The notes under the pieces were generated by a model that saw nothing but the letters and a program-made list of their open reading frames with translations, ran no database searches and was not told the DNA's origin. A DNA stretch of 64,000 nucleotides from Rickettsia endosymbiont of Ceutorhynchus obstrictus (lineage in GTDB: Bacteria; Pseudomonadota; Alphaproteobacteria; Rickettsiales; Rickettsiaceae). A program made the position numbers and the translations under genes. The stretch lies in the NCBI RefSeq assembly GCF_964026565.1, contig NZ_OZ032162.1, positions 682,001 to 746,000 on the forward strand, in the 5' to 3' direction. Of the stretch, positions 52,227 through 61,709 are shown piece by piece. Position 1 is the first letter of the stretch; every line of letters starts with the position of its first letter.

Positions 52227-52865
52227 CTATAGTGCTACTTTAAATTCTGCTTCGGTTTTTGCTTTAATCTCGTCGAGCGTTACTTCCGGTGCTATTGTGG
52301 TTAGTAACATTTCATCTTTATCAACATCAAAAATTCCAAGGTCGGTTATTACTCTGCTAACTACCTTGGTCCCCGTCAAGGGAAAACTGCATTCTTTTAG
52401 TAATTTAATGCCGCCGTCTCTTGCCGTATGCTCCATTATCACGACGACCCTTTTGGTATTAGCCACCAAATCCATAGCACCGCCCATGCCTTTTACCATT
52501 TTGCCGGGGATAGTCCAATTAGCGATATCGCCTTTTTGTGACACTTGCATTGCTCCCAAAATAGTTAAGTCAACGTGAGAGCCTCTAATCATGCCGAATG
52601 AAAACGCGCTATCAAAATAACTACTTTCCGGCAAAGCAGTAATAGTTTGTTTGCCGGCATTAATTAAGTCAGGATCTTCTTCACCTGCATAAGGAAACGG
52701 TCCCATACCTAGCATGCCGTTTTCGCTTTGAAATACAACATTTACCCCTTTAGGGATATAGTTGGCGACGTAGGTCGGCATACCTATTCCGAGATTAACA
52801 TATAAGCCTTCTTTAAGTTCAAGTTCGGCGGTTATTTGATAAATTTGTTCTTTACTCCAAGCCAT
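52227..52865 (-). CDS. scoB: Succinyl-CoA:3-ketoacid CoA-transferase subunit B
   Basis: The 212-residue subunit contains the catalytic glutamate in FQSENGMLGMGPFP (about residues 45-58), GLYVNLGIGMPTYVANYIP, GGAMDLVANTKRVVVIMEHT and the terminal TTIAPEVTLDEIKAKTEAEF. With ScoA it moves CoA between succinyl-CoA and acetoacetate. It begins 8 bp after scoA, forming an operon. Confidence 0.94.
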   Translation of the reverse strand: MAWSKEQIYQITAELELKEGLYVNLGIGMPTYVANYIPKGVNVVFQSENGMLGMGPFPYAGEEDPDLINAGKQTITALPESSYFDSAFSFGMIRGSHVDLTILGAMQVSQKGDIANWTIPGKMVKGMGGAMDLVANTKRVVVIMEHTARDGGIKLLKECSFPLTGTKVVSRVITDLGIFDVDKDEMLLTTIAPEVTLDEIKAKTEAEFKVAL

Positions 52866-52873
52866 TTTTATCC

Positions 52874-53572
52874 CTATTTTGATCGAGTTGTTAATTGTTC
52901 TATACGCTTCTCATATTTTTCTCCTAAAACCAATCTCTGTACGAAAATATTGGGGGTATGAATATTATTGGGATCAAGTTCGCCTATTTCAACTATTTCT
53001 TCTACTTCACAAACAGTGACTTTAGCGGCTCCTGCCATTATAGGATTAAAATTTCTTGCCGTCTTATTATATATTACGTTACCGCTTTTATCGGCTTTAA
53101 AGCCTTTGATAATAGCAAGATCGGCAAAAAGCGCGGTTTCCATCAAGTATTTTTCACCGTTAAACTCACCTACTTTTTTGTTTTCTTCTACTATTGTCCC
53201 GATACCGGTTTTGGTGTAAAAAGCCGGAATACCGTTGCCGCCGGCTCTAATTCTTTCGGCTAGCGTTCCTTGCGGGTTAAGTTCAAGCTCTAATGTCTTA
53301 TCTAAATATTGTTGTTCAAAAATTTTATTCTCGCCGACATACGAGGAAATCATTTTTTTTATCTGTCTAGTTTGGAGTAACAGCCCAAGACCGAAATTAT
53401 CCACCCCGCAATTATTGCTAATAACGGTTAAATTCTGCACTTTGCTTTTAAGCAACGCATTTATCAAATTTTCCGGAATACCGCAAAGGCCGAAGCCTCC
53501 TGCCATAATCGTCATACCGTCGTAAAGCAAGCCTTCTAGCGCTAACTCGGAAGAGGGATAAATTTTATTCAT
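52874..53572 (-). CDS. scoA: Succinyl-CoA:3-ketoacid CoA-transferase subunit A
   Basis: The 232-residue subunit shows MTIMAGGFGLCGIPENLINAL near the start, SNNCGVDNFGLGLLL, NPQGTLAERIRAGGNGIPAFYT and EEIVEIGELDPNNIHTPNIFVQRLV, the family hallmarks in order. Intact and of normal length. It lies first in a two-gene operon with scoB. Confidence 0.94.
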   Translation of the reverse strand: MNKIYPSSELALEGLLYDGMTIMAGGFGLCGIPENLINALLKSKVQNLTVISNNCGVDNFGLGLLLQTRQIKKMISSYVGENKIFEQQYLDKTLELELNPQGTLAERIRAGGNGIPAFYTKTGIGTIVEENKKVGEFNGEKYLMETALFADLAIIKGFKADKSGNVIYNKTARNFNPIMAGAAKVTVCEVEEIVEIGELDPNNIHTPNIFVQRLVLGEKYEKRIEQLTTRSK

Positions 53573-53622
53573 AAATTGTAATTAATTTAAAAGTTGTTTG
53601 TGGTAGGTTTTCGTAATTTCTG

Positions 53623-53806
53623 ATGTCATTCCGGCACGGCATTAGCTTTGTTGCATGGCTCGAATTTTCGATGTCATTCCCGCGAAAGCGGGAATCCATT
53701 CTATACGTCATCCTGAATTTATTTCAGGATATATTAAAAGAGATGCTGAAACAAGTTCAGCATGACTATTATTTTTCTAGATTCCCGCCTACGCGGGAAT
53801 GACATC
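53623..53806. repeat. Palindromic repeat between scoA and recG
   Basis: TTGTTGCATGGCTCGA precedes arms GTCATTCCCGCGAAAGCGG and CCGCCTACGCGGGAATGACA with the two-hairpin core. The remaining 150 bp up to recG is AT-rich leader. Confidence 0.85.
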
Positions 53807-53959
53807 TTCTGATATTACTCCTTAAATTCTTACCTAACAGAATATAAACAAATTTAAAGATCGCTACCTTAGTTGTCAAGTATTTAACTAAAGCTACTGG
53901 AAATAATTTTAAAATTATCTTATATTCTTATATGATTTATAGGAAGATGTTTTAGAATT

Positions 53960-56236
53960 ATGTTAACCAGCATAGAAAAGTTTTTATTTGCTTCAGTCGG
54001 CTCATTGCTTAACATTAATGAGGATGTAATCAAAGCTTTTAAAAGGCTCGGTATAATAACCGTGCGGGATTTATTATTTTATCGTCCGATTTCATGGCAG
54101 GTGAAAATAATCTCGCCGAATTTATACGAGGTGAAAGAAGGACAGTTAATTCAAACTAAGGTAACAATCGAAAAAATATTTTTACCGATAAAAAAACATC
54201 AGCCGTTAAAGATTACGGCAGCTAATGATACCGGTTCTTTATTAATGGTATTTTTTCATAAATTACCGCCTTTTATTTTTAATAAATTAAAAGTCGGTAC
54301 TACTCACACAATTAGCGGTAAGGTACAGTTTTTTGATCATTATGTGCAAATTTCCCATCCAGAATTTATTTATAATCCTAAATTTGAAGGAGCAATAGAA
54401 CCGATTTATCCCTTAACGTTCGGGATTAATAATAAACAAATTTATTCTTACATATTAAAGTTAATTGATATATTTGAAGAGAAATGCACTAAGCTAAAGC
54501 TAGGAACTAATACGGAAATAGTAGAATATATAGAATCATTATTGACGGATTTAAAAACTCTTCATGTTCAATATTCCTTTGATGCCTCATTATGTAATTC
54601 CTACGCTTCATTATGTCATTCCCGCGAAGGCGGGAATCCGGAAAACGCTTCTAGTCATCCTAAATTTACTTCAGAATCTAATGAGATGCTGAAACAAGTT
54701 CAGCATGACGGACTGGATTCCCGCCTTCGCAGGAATGACATAACGGGGCGCGGGGATGACACTGAAGTAAACGGAAATGAAAATGAAACAAATATTATAG
54801 AAAAAGCTATAAAAAGATTAGCCGCTAAAGAGCTTATCGCTAATCAAATATCTCTCTACAATATCCGTAAACAAATTCAGTTAAAGCGCGGCAATAGTTT
54901 TAGCAAAGCTGCAGTTATACAGCAATCCGTATTAGACGAATTAGGATTTGAATTAACACAGGGGCAACAAAAAGTTATAGAAGAAATAGAGCAAGATCAA
55001 AGTTCTTCATTTGAAATGATGAGACTATTACAAGGCGACGTCGGAGCGGGTAAGACCTTAGTAGCTCTGCTTACTATCGTAAATGCGGTAGGAGCAAAGT
55101 TTCAAGCAACTCTTATGGCGCCAACAGATTTGCTTGCTAATCAGCATTATGAGTTTTTTGTTAAAGCTTTAAAAAATACTGATATAAAAGTTGCTCTTTT
55201 GACCGGTAAAATATTAGGTGTTACCAGAAAAAATGTTATGTCTCAGCTTGAAAATGGTGAGATTGACATATTAATCGGTACGCATGCTTTATTTCAAGAA
55301 AAGGTAAGTTTTAAAAATCTTGGCTATATCGTTATAGACGAACAACATAAGTTCGGGGTGCAGCAGCGTTTGAATCTAATAAATAAAGGCGCAAATCCCG
55401 ACGTGTTAGTTATGACGGCAACGCCGATCCCTCGAAGCCTTGCGCTGACGGTCTTTGGTGATATGGCTATCTCAAAATTGACTAGCAAGCCCAAAAATCG
55501 GCTAGCTATTACCACTAATGTTATGCCGACTAGTAGAATAGAAAATATAATAGAAGTATTAAATAAAAAACTTACCCTAGGTGAAAGAATTTACTGGATA
55601 TGTCCTTTAATCGATCAAAACGATAAAGAGCTTAAAATAGAAGAAAATATTATCCCGCTTACCGATGTGATGAGTCGTTTCGCTGCGATTGATTTGGTCT
55701 ATCCTAAAATAGCCGGCATTATTCACGGTAAAATGAAAAATGATCAAAAAGATGCGGTAATGAGGCAATTTAAAGAAGGGCAAATTAAATTATTAGTGGC
55801 AACTACCGTTATCGAAGTAGGGATTGACGTACCGGAAGCCACTTTAATTGTTATAGAAAATGCTGAGCAATTCGGTTTAGCCCAGCTTCATCAATTAAGA
55901 GGAAGAGTAGGGCGGGGATCAATCCTCTCTTACTGTATATTATTATATAATCCAAAAAGATTAAGTAAAGTAGCACGCGAAAGATTTGAAATAATGAAGT
56001 CAACTAACGATGGATTTTATATAGCGGAACAGGACTTAAAACTTCGTGGCGGCGGTGAAATTCTCGGCATGAAGCAAAGCGGGGAAATACAGTTTTTCTT
56101 TGCCGATTTAGCACGCGATCTAGAGTTATTAATCAAAGCGAACAAATTTGCCGCTGCAAACCCTAACGTTAATTACGATTTTGTTAATTTTCAAATTAAA
56201 TTATTTGCAAGAGGAGAATTAAGTGAATTGAATTGA
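53960..56236 (+). CDS. recG: ATP-dependent DNA helicase RecG with in-frame palindromic-repeat insert
   Basis: The 758-residue helicase has the wedge/OB domain (about 60-190), then a superfamily 2 core: LLQGDVGAGKTLVA (motif I), GTHALFQEKV, VIDEQHKFGVQQR (motif II), MTATPIPRSLALT (motif III), IIHGKMKNDQKDAVM, VGIDVPEATLIVIENAEQFGLAQLHQLRGRVGRG (motifs V-VI) and the C-terminal TRG region LKLRGGGEILGMKQSG. An insert at about 213-265 (CHSREGGNPEN, then MLKQVQHDGLDSRLRRND) is translated repeat lying at the junction between wedge and helicase. It rescues stalled forks in other bacteria; the insert sits in a linker and is probably tolerated. Confidence 0.93.
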   Translation: MLTSIEKFLFASVGSLLNINEDVIKAFKRLGIITVRDLLFYRPISWQVKIISPNLYEVKEGQLIQTKVTIEKIFLPIKKHQPLKITAANDTGSLLMVFFHKLPPFIFNKLKVGTTHTISGKVQFFDHYVQISHPEFIYNPKFEGAIEPIYPLTFGINNKQIYSYILKLIDIFEEKCTKLKLGTNTEIVEYIESLLTDLKTLHVQYSFDASLCNSYASLCHSREGGNPENASSHPKFTSESNEMLKQVQHDGLDSRLRRNDITGRGDDTEVNGNENETNIIEKAIKRLAAKELIANQISLYNIRKQIQLKRGNSFSKAAVIQQSVLDELGFELTQGQQKVIEEIEQDQSSSFEMMRLLQGDVGAGKTLVALLTIVNAVGAKFQATLMAPTDLLANQHYEFFVKALKNTDIKVALLTGKILGVTRKNVMSQLENGEIDILIGTHALFQEKVSFKNLGYIVIDEQHKFGVQQRLNLINKGANPDVLVMTATPIPRSLALTVFGDMAISKLTSKPKNRLAITTNVMPTSRIENIIEVLNKKLTLGERIYWICPLIDQNDKELKIEENIIPLTDVMSRFAAIDLVYPKIAGIIHGKMKNDQKDAVMRQFKEGQIKLLVATTVIEVGIDVPEATLIVIENAEQFGLAQLHQLRGRVGRGSILSYCILLYNPKRLSKVARERFEIMKSTNDGFYIAEQDLKLRGGGEILGMKQSGEIQFFFADLARDLELLIKANKFAAANPNVNYDFVNFQIKLFARGELSELN
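54598..54745. repeat. Palindromic repeat inside recG
   Basis: The arms GTCATTCCCGCGAAGGCGGG and CCCGCCTTCGCAGGAATGACA enclose degenerate versions of the two hairpins (CTAAATTTACTTCAG and TGCTGAAACAAGTTCAGCA). The frame stays open throughout. Confidence 0.88.
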
Positions 56237-56245
56237 ATATTATTT

Positions 56246-56451
56246 GTGCAGCATTATTGTAGGGTTCAAATTTTCGATGTCATTCCCGCGAAAGCGGGAA
56301 TCTAGACTTTTTTTGTCATGCTGAACTTGTTTCAGCATCTTTTTGTAATAGATAATAGATCCTGAAATAAATTCAGGATGACTATAATTTTTCTGGATTC
56401 CCGCCTGCGCGGGAATGACATAGAACATGCTGTAACCTATCCACGCAACAA
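56246..56451. repeat. Palindromic repeat joining recG and the yefM remnant
   Basis: The ends GCATTATTGTAGGG and ATCCACGCAACAATTC, arms GTCATTCCCGCGAAAGCGG and CCGCCTGCGCGGGAATGACA and the two-hairpin core are visible. The right end supplies the last codons and stop of the antitoxin gene. Confidence 0.82.
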
Positions 56452-56673
56452 TTCTATTTCTCTTATAGATTGGTTTAAACGCTTAGCATTTTTAGGGCTT
56501 GCCATTAAATAAGCAGTTTCTTCGTATGATTTAAAATCCTCTAAAGATATTATTACTGCAGGCTTTCCCTTTTGCCGAGTTATAGTTATAGGAGTATGAT
56601 CGTCATTTACCTTATCTAGAATTTTTGCAAGATTACTACGAAGCTCCGAATAATTTATAATGTCCATAAACAT
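56437..56673 (-). CDS. YefM/Phd-type antitoxin, 3' end truncated by a repeat
   Basis: The 78-residue protein has the Phd/YefM DNA-binding half (INYSELRSNLAKILDKVNDDHTPITITRQKGKPAVIISLEDFKS) and a helical C-terminal stretch (AYLMASPKNAKRLNQSI). The last residues (LLRG) and the stop come from the repeat end TTGTTGCGTGGATAG. No YoeB/RelE toxin gene follows; the repeat runs straight into recG. The toxin was apparently lost, leaving an orphan. The start may be the Met two codons downstream (MDIINY). Confidence 0.75.
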   Translation of the reverse strand: MFMDIINYSELRSNLAKILDKVNDDHTPITITRQKGKPAVIISLEDFKSYEETAYLMASPKNAKRLNQSIREIELLRG

Positions 56674-56719
56674 ATGTAATTAGATATATATATACTTATA
56701 TAAGTACGCAAGTTATTTA

Positions 56720-56864
56720 AGACGTCTTGCATAACTTGCTTCTAAAGGTAATTTGTACGTCAATCCGATGCTCGGATCCTCACGTTACTTGCGTGTACGC
56801 TGTGGTTCTGCGCTTCGTGTTTCCTTCAAATTCCTCTTTATTAGCTACGTTATGCAAGAGGTCT
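56720..56864. repeat. 145-bp element with 16-bp terminal inverted repeats
   Basis: AGACGTCTTGCATAAC (56720-56735) and GTTATGCAAGAGGTCT (56849-56864) are inverted with one mismatch. The interior has several short palindromes (TCCGATGCTCGGA). It reaches into the ampG stop codon and is unlike the other repeat families. Confidence 0.55.
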
Positions 56865-58134
56865 ATTTTCTCAAAAACCGGTTTTTTATTTTTAATGCCG
56901 CTAATAAGGAAGGAATAGTAATAATAGTAGTAAAAGCAAAGAAATTTTGCCAACCGAAATTTACTACTATATAGCCTGAAATAGTCGGGAAGATTGCTCT
57001 TGAGAATCCCATCATCGCAGAAAAAAATGAGTATTGAGTAGCTCTAAACTTACCGTGACAAAGAGAAGAAATAAAAGCAATATATGCCGTCATTGCCATG
57101 CCGCCCGTGATACTTTCTATTGCTATCGTAATAAATAATAAGGAAAGATTTTTGCCGTATATTTCTAATGCAATAAACAAAATATGAGCCAGCGAGTGAA
57201 TAACACCGAATAGAAATATACTATCTAAGATATTCTTTTTTTGCATTATAAAACTTGCTATTAATCCCCCAATTATAGCCCCTATTACTCCTAGAAATTT
57301 GCCGGCGCTAGCTATTTCAAGGTTATTATAACCTAGGTGAATCAAGAATGGATTGATCATAACGTTAATAAAATTATCGGGTAACCTATATAAGATTAGA
57401 AAGATTATTATTAAAGTAATAAAAGAAAGTGACCCGATAGGTTTTAATATGCTCAATATAAAATTACCAACGCCAGTAGAATAATTTGTTGAAGGAATGG
57501 AAATATTATTTGCTATAACGTTAAAATATTTAGTAAAGAAAATAAGAGGAACTAAATAAATAACTATTGATACGGCAAAAATTTTATATATTTCATTGAA
57601 TGTTAAATAACTAGATAAATAAATAGCTCCCGACCCTGAGAATAACATCCCGATTCGATAACCGAATATATATATTCCTGAAGCAGTTCCTTGAGCTTCT
57701 TTTATTATTATTTCCGTTCTGAATGCACTCAAAATAGTATCTTGCGCTGAACTTAAAAAAGAAATGATCAACGCTACTAAGGCAAATAATAGTAAATTTT
57801 TAGTAGGATTTAGAAAACTTAAAATAAATATAGCAAATGCTAAAAGAATCCCGATAAGATAAATCCATGATAACCGATGACCTAATATTTTATTTAATCG
57901 CCCCAGTTTTACGGTATCAAAAATCGGCGCCCATAGAAAATTAATAGAATAAGGAAGGAGTATAAAAGAAAGTATACCGATGGTTTGTAAATCGATATTT
58001 TCTTTAGCAAGCCAATAATTCAAAGTATTGCCGCTAATCATTATAGCAAAACCGCTGATAAACCCAAATAACCAGGCAAGGAATAATCGAGAATTGCTTA
58101 ACATAAGTAAATTTAGATATATAAAAAAAGTCAC
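56863..58134 (-). CDS. ampG: AmpG-type muropeptide permease (MFS)
   Basis: The 423-residue protein has about 12 membrane segments. The start SRLFLAWLFGFISGFAIMISGNTLNYWLAKENIDLQTIG, then YSINFLWAPIFDTVKLG and SSAQDTILSAFRTEI, is characteristic of AmpG, which imports anhydromuropeptides for cell-wall recycling. Rickettsia genomes carry several copies, so the exact solute could differ. The stop codon lies inside a terminal repeat of the 145-bp element. Confidence 0.85.
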   Translation of the reverse strand: MTFFIYLNLLMLSNSRLFLAWLFGFISGFAIMISGNTLNYWLAKENIDLQTIGILSFILLPYSINFLWAPIFDTVKLGRLNKILGHRLSWIYLIGILLAFAIFILSFLNPTKNLLLFALVALIISFLSSAQDTILSAFRTEIIIKEAQGTASGIYIFGYRIGMLFSGSGAIYLSSYLTFNEIYKIFAVSIVIYLVPLIFFTKYFNVIANNISIPSTNYSTGVGNFILSILKPIGSLSFITLIIIFLILYRLPDNFINVMINPFLIHLGYNNLEIASAGKFLGVIGAIIGGLIASFIMQKKNILDSIFLFGVIHSLAHILFIALEIYGKNLSLLFITIAIESITGGMAMTAYIAFISSLCHGKFRATQYSFFSAMMGFSRAIFPTISGYIVVNFGWQNFFAFTTIITIPSLLAALKIKNRFLRK

Positions 58135-58221
58135 AATATAATAATAAAGTTACCCCGGCAAGAAGATTGCTTTATTATTTATTAGTTGCTATATTTTATT
58201 TTTTATTATGAAAATATTTTG

Positions 58222-59811
58222 ATGAGCCTAATTATAAGCCTTAAAAAAATTTTTAGTTATAAATTCCTTACTCTGCTGTTATTAGTAACGGTGTTTATTT
58301 TAATAATAATAGTAATTGGTTTCTTCGTAAGTAATATTAAAATGCATCGAGATTTTAGTCATGCACGGGATATTACTAGCTATAGCTATATGAAATTTTA
58401 TAGCCTTATCCGTGAAAATCAATTAAATTTTGATTTTTCTCTTGAGCAATTAGCTAATAAAACTTTAAGTAAGCCAGAGAGAGAAAAACTAGAAAAGATA
58501 TGTTTTTTTCATGTAGAAGACGGAATAGACAGGTTAGAAGTAGCCAAAGGATATGACTGTTTACTTCGTTTATATGCAAATGAAAACTCTACCTTAGTAG
58601 AGATATATAAAGCCATAAAAAACGGTAGTTACGGTTTAGATGTTATTTATACGGAAACGGGGGCAATTAATTTAGTAAAACTAATCGTTAAAGGATATGA
58701 AAAAGAAGTAAAAGAGTTATTAGGTTTAGAAAGTGATCTTGATTTTACAAAATATTATACAGGTTATGCAAAAGATGAAATTCCTTTTTTAAATAGTCTA
58801 ATTTCGCTTGATATTCCGCCTCTTACGGCAAAATGTTTATATAGGCTTAGCTTAATTCATTTATTCGGTAGATCATCGTTTAATGAGGAAATTCCCGATC
58901 ATAATTATATGCTTGCTACGGAAGAATTACAAAAAACTATTAAAATCACGAAAATTAAACAAGATAACGTTCTTGATATAGCATTAACTATTAATGATAA
59001 ATTTGCATCTCATGCAGGTGTGGTTATTGCCTCCGCTCTACTTAATTCAGATTTAGATAGTTTTTATAGATTTCATATAGTTATGGGTCCTAACGATCAG
59101 GTTTCTACAGAATCAAAAGCAAAATTATCTGCTATGCAATACATAAAAAATTATTCAATAGATTTTATTAATTTTCCGGAAAACTTAATAAATAAAGATT
59201 GGATACAAAAGAAGATAAAATTCTCCTCTGATTGGCCGTTGCTGGTAATTTACCGTTTGTATCTTGATCAAATTTTTCCGGATTTAGATTCTATATTGTA
59301 TCTTGATGCCGATATAGTAGTGTTGCATGACTTAAATTCTCTTAAAAAAATAGATATGGATAATTATATTGCTGCCGGAGCTATGGACTTAAGTTTAGCT
59401 CATTGTAAAAGTAATATTAATCTTAAATGTCATAACAATATGATTTATTCTTATAAAAATAGCGGTGTCATATTTTTAAATTTAAAAAACATGAAAAAGA
59501 AAAAAGTCGGTGTTTTTTTATCAAAAACTTTAAATGACTCAAAATGTAATTTTTCTTTTCCTGATCAAGATTTATTTAATATTGCATTTCATGGTTATAT
59601 TTATCCTTTGTCGATAAGATGGAATTTTTCTACCTATTTTGATGATGTAAATCCTTATTTTTCGTATTTTATAACACATTATGCAGGTCCGAAGCCGTGG
59701 ACTCCTAAAATGCAAGAATTATGGAAAACTAACCGAGATAAATTAAGTGAAAATGTAAAAAATTACTGGCAATATAGAGAAATAACCCCATGGAAAGATA
59801 TTTCAGTATAA
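58222..59811 (+). CDS. Membrane-anchored family 8 glycosyltransferase
   Basis: I start at ATG 58222 (SLIISLKKIFSYKFL); an in-frame TTG at 58186 is possible. Of 529 residues, one membrane anchor lies at about 15-37 and an unassigned region follows to about 240. The C-terminal GT8 domain has ASHAGVVIASALLNSDLDSF, the metal-binding LYLDADIVVLHDL, NSGVIFLNLKNM, FPDQDLFNIAF and the closing HYAGPKPW. It probably adds glucose or galactose to LPS. The unusual anchor and long N-terminal part distinguish it from soluble GT8 enzymes. Confidence 0.85.
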   Translation: MSLIISLKKIFSYKFLTLLLLVTVFILIIIVIGFFVSNIKMHRDFSHARDITSYSYMKFYSLIRENQLNFDFSLEQLANKTLSKPEREKLEKICFFHVEDGIDRLEVAKGYDCLLRLYANENSTLVEIYKAIKNGSYGLDVIYTETGAINLVKLIVKGYEKEVKELLGLESDLDFTKYYTGYAKDEIPFLNSLISLDIPPLTAKCLYRLSLIHLFGRSSFNEEIPDHNYMLATEELQKTIKITKIKQDNVLDIALTINDKFASHAGVVIASALLNSDLDSFYRFHIVMGPNDQVSTESKAKLSAMQYIKNYSIDFINFPENLINKDWIQKKIKFSSDWPLLVIYRLYLDQIFPDLDSILYLDADIVVLHDLNSLKKIDMDNYIAAGAMDLSLAHCKSNINLKCHNNMIYSYKNSGVIFLNLKNMKKKKVGVFLSKTLNDSKCNFSFPDQDLFNIAFHGYIYPLSIRWNFSTYFDDVNPYFSYFITHYAGPKPWTPKMQELWKTNRDKLSENVKNYWQYREITPWKDISV

Positions 59812-59893
59812 CAACCTGGCTATTTTTATTGACTTTACCCATTAGGCGATTTAAAAGTTTATTCTATTTTATGCAAAGGTCTCAGTATAAATA

Positions 59894-61399
59894 ATGTTAC
59901 TGCCAAAAACCGCTTTTAATAAAATTCAAGAAATTATTTGGCCGATAGAGAAAGAAGAGCTAAAGCTTTTTTTGCCTATGGCCTTAATGATGCTTTGTAT
60001 ACTTTTTAATTTCGGCGCACTTCGCTCCATTAAAGATGCGCTGGTAGTTCCCGCTATGGGTGCGGAAGTTATCAGCTTCCTAAAATTATGGTTAGTTCTA
60101 CCTTCATGTGTTATTTTTACTATTGCTTATGTTAAGCTTAGTAATAAGTTTAATTTCGAGTATATCTTTTATCTTATAGTTAGTTGTTTTTTATTATTTT
60201 TCTTAATATTTGCTTATATTATTTTCCCCAATCAAGATTTTTATCATCCAAATCCTGAATTAATAAATCGCTTAATTCTTTCTTACCCTAATTTTCAATG
60301 GTTTATCAAAATAGCCGGTAAGTGGAGCTATGCCGTAATGTATATTTTCTCCGAGTTATGGAGTGCGGTAGTTATTAATTTAATGTTTTGGCAATTTGCT
60401 AATCATATTTTTGATACCGGTAAAGCAAAAAGATTTTATCCGGTCCTTGGAATGGTTGGAAATATCGGTCTTATACTTGCAGGAAATGTCTTAATTGCTT
60501 TCTCGGAGATAAAAGAAGTAATAGATTTTGATCTATTACCTGATCCTTTTACTTTAGAGTACCGATCGGAAGCAATGTTAAAACCCGTCATGTCGATAAT
60601 CGTCGTAGCCGGCATAACGGCAATGATATTATTTAAGGTAATTAATCGGTTTATTTTAACCGATGCTATAAGTACACTTGATTTAAAAAAAGTAACAGCT
60701 AAAACAAAAACCTCACTTTCGGTAAGAGAAAGTATAAAATTAATAATTCATTCAAAATATATCGGGCGTATAGCATTATTGATAATTTGTTACGGATTGC
60801 TCATTAACATTGTAGAGGGTCCTTGGAAAGCCAAAGTAAAGGAACTCTATCCGAATACGATAGATTACGTTCATTTTATGGGCAGATTTAATATTTGGAT
60901 GGGATTATCCTGCGTTACTTTTATGGTAATCGGTAGTAATATCCTAAGACGGCTTAGCTGGCTTATCGCCGCTTTATTAACGCCGCTGATGTTATTCGTC
61001 ACCGGTTTTTTATTTTTTATCTTTATAATCTTCTTAGAGGAAATAGGCTCGGTTGTAGAAAATATTAATCTTTTATATGCGGCAGTATTGGTCGGCGGAA
61101 TACAAAATATATTAAGTAAATCGGCAAAATATTCGTTATTCGATTCCACAAAAGAGATGGCTTATATTCCCTTATCTTTAGAGCTTAGGACTAAAGGAAA
61201 AGCTGCCGTTGAAGTAATTGGGACTAAATTCGGTAAGTCTCTCGGGGCATTCACTCAATCCTTAATATTTATAATAATTCCAAGTGCTACTTTTGACTCA
61301 ATAATATTCTATTTATTAATAGTGTTTATTGTTATAGTCGCCTTATGGGTATGGGATATAGTAAAGCTAAATCAAGAATATATGAAATTGTGTAAGTAA
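59894..61399 (+). CDS. tlc: ATP/ADP translocase family protein
   Basis: The 501-residue protein has about 12 membrane segments. The Tlc family start IWPIEKEELKLFLPMALMMLCILFNFGALRSIKDALVVP is clear, with further signatures FWQFANHIFDTGKAKRFYPVLGMVGNIGL and LELRTKGKAAVEVIGTKFGKSLGAF. Rickettsia encode five Tlc proteins, some taking up nucleotides other than ATP; which one this is cannot be settled by eye. Intact. Confidence 0.92.
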   Translation: MLLPKTAFNKIQEIIWPIEKEELKLFLPMALMMLCILFNFGALRSIKDALVVPAMGAEVISFLKLWLVLPSCVIFTIAYVKLSNKFNFEYIFYLIVSCFLLFFLIFAYIIFPNQDFYHPNPELINRLILSYPNFQWFIKIAGKWSYAVMYIFSELWSAVVINLMFWQFANHIFDTGKAKRFYPVLGMVGNIGLILAGNVLIAFSEIKEVIDFDLLPDPFTLEYRSEAMLKPVMSIIVVAGITAMILFKVINRFILTDAISTLDLKKVTAKTKTSLSVRESIKLIIHSKYIGRIALLIICYGLLINIVEGPWKAKVKELYPNTIDYVHFMGRFNIWMGLSCVTFMVIGSNILRRLSWLIAALLTPLMLFVTGFLFFIFIIFLEEIGSVVENINLLYAAVLVGGIQNILSKSAKYSLFDSTKEMAYIPLSLELRTKGKAAVEVIGTKFGKSLGAFTQSLIFIIIPSATFDSIIFYLLIVFIVIVALWVWDIVKLNQEYMKLCK

Positions 61400-61403
61400 T
61401 ATT

Positions 61404-61678
61404 GTTACGTGGCTTGATTAAAAGCGTCAATATGTCATTCCTGTGAGGCATTGTTGCGTGGATCAAATTTTTGCAAAGCGTGCGGTGTCATGCCGTGACT
61501 TGATCACGGCATCCAGTCTTTTGATTAAGGTTTTTTCTGGATACCGTGGACAAGCCACGGTATGACACTGAATGCGTTTTTTGATCTACGCAACAATGCC
61601 TTCCCGCGAAAGCGGGGAATGACATACGGTTACTTTATCAAGCCATGCAACAACGCCTATAGTCGCTTGTAATGACGA
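61404..61678. repeat. Palindromic repeats after tlc
   Basis: ATTGTTACGTGGCTTGA and GCCATGCAACAACGCC ends enclose first-family arms and a GTCATGCCGTGACTTGATCACGG palindrome with its inverse GGATACCGTGGACAAGCCACGG. Confidence 0.8.
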
Positions 61679-61709
61679 GTATGAGCATTATATATAAAAT
61701 GTTATATCA

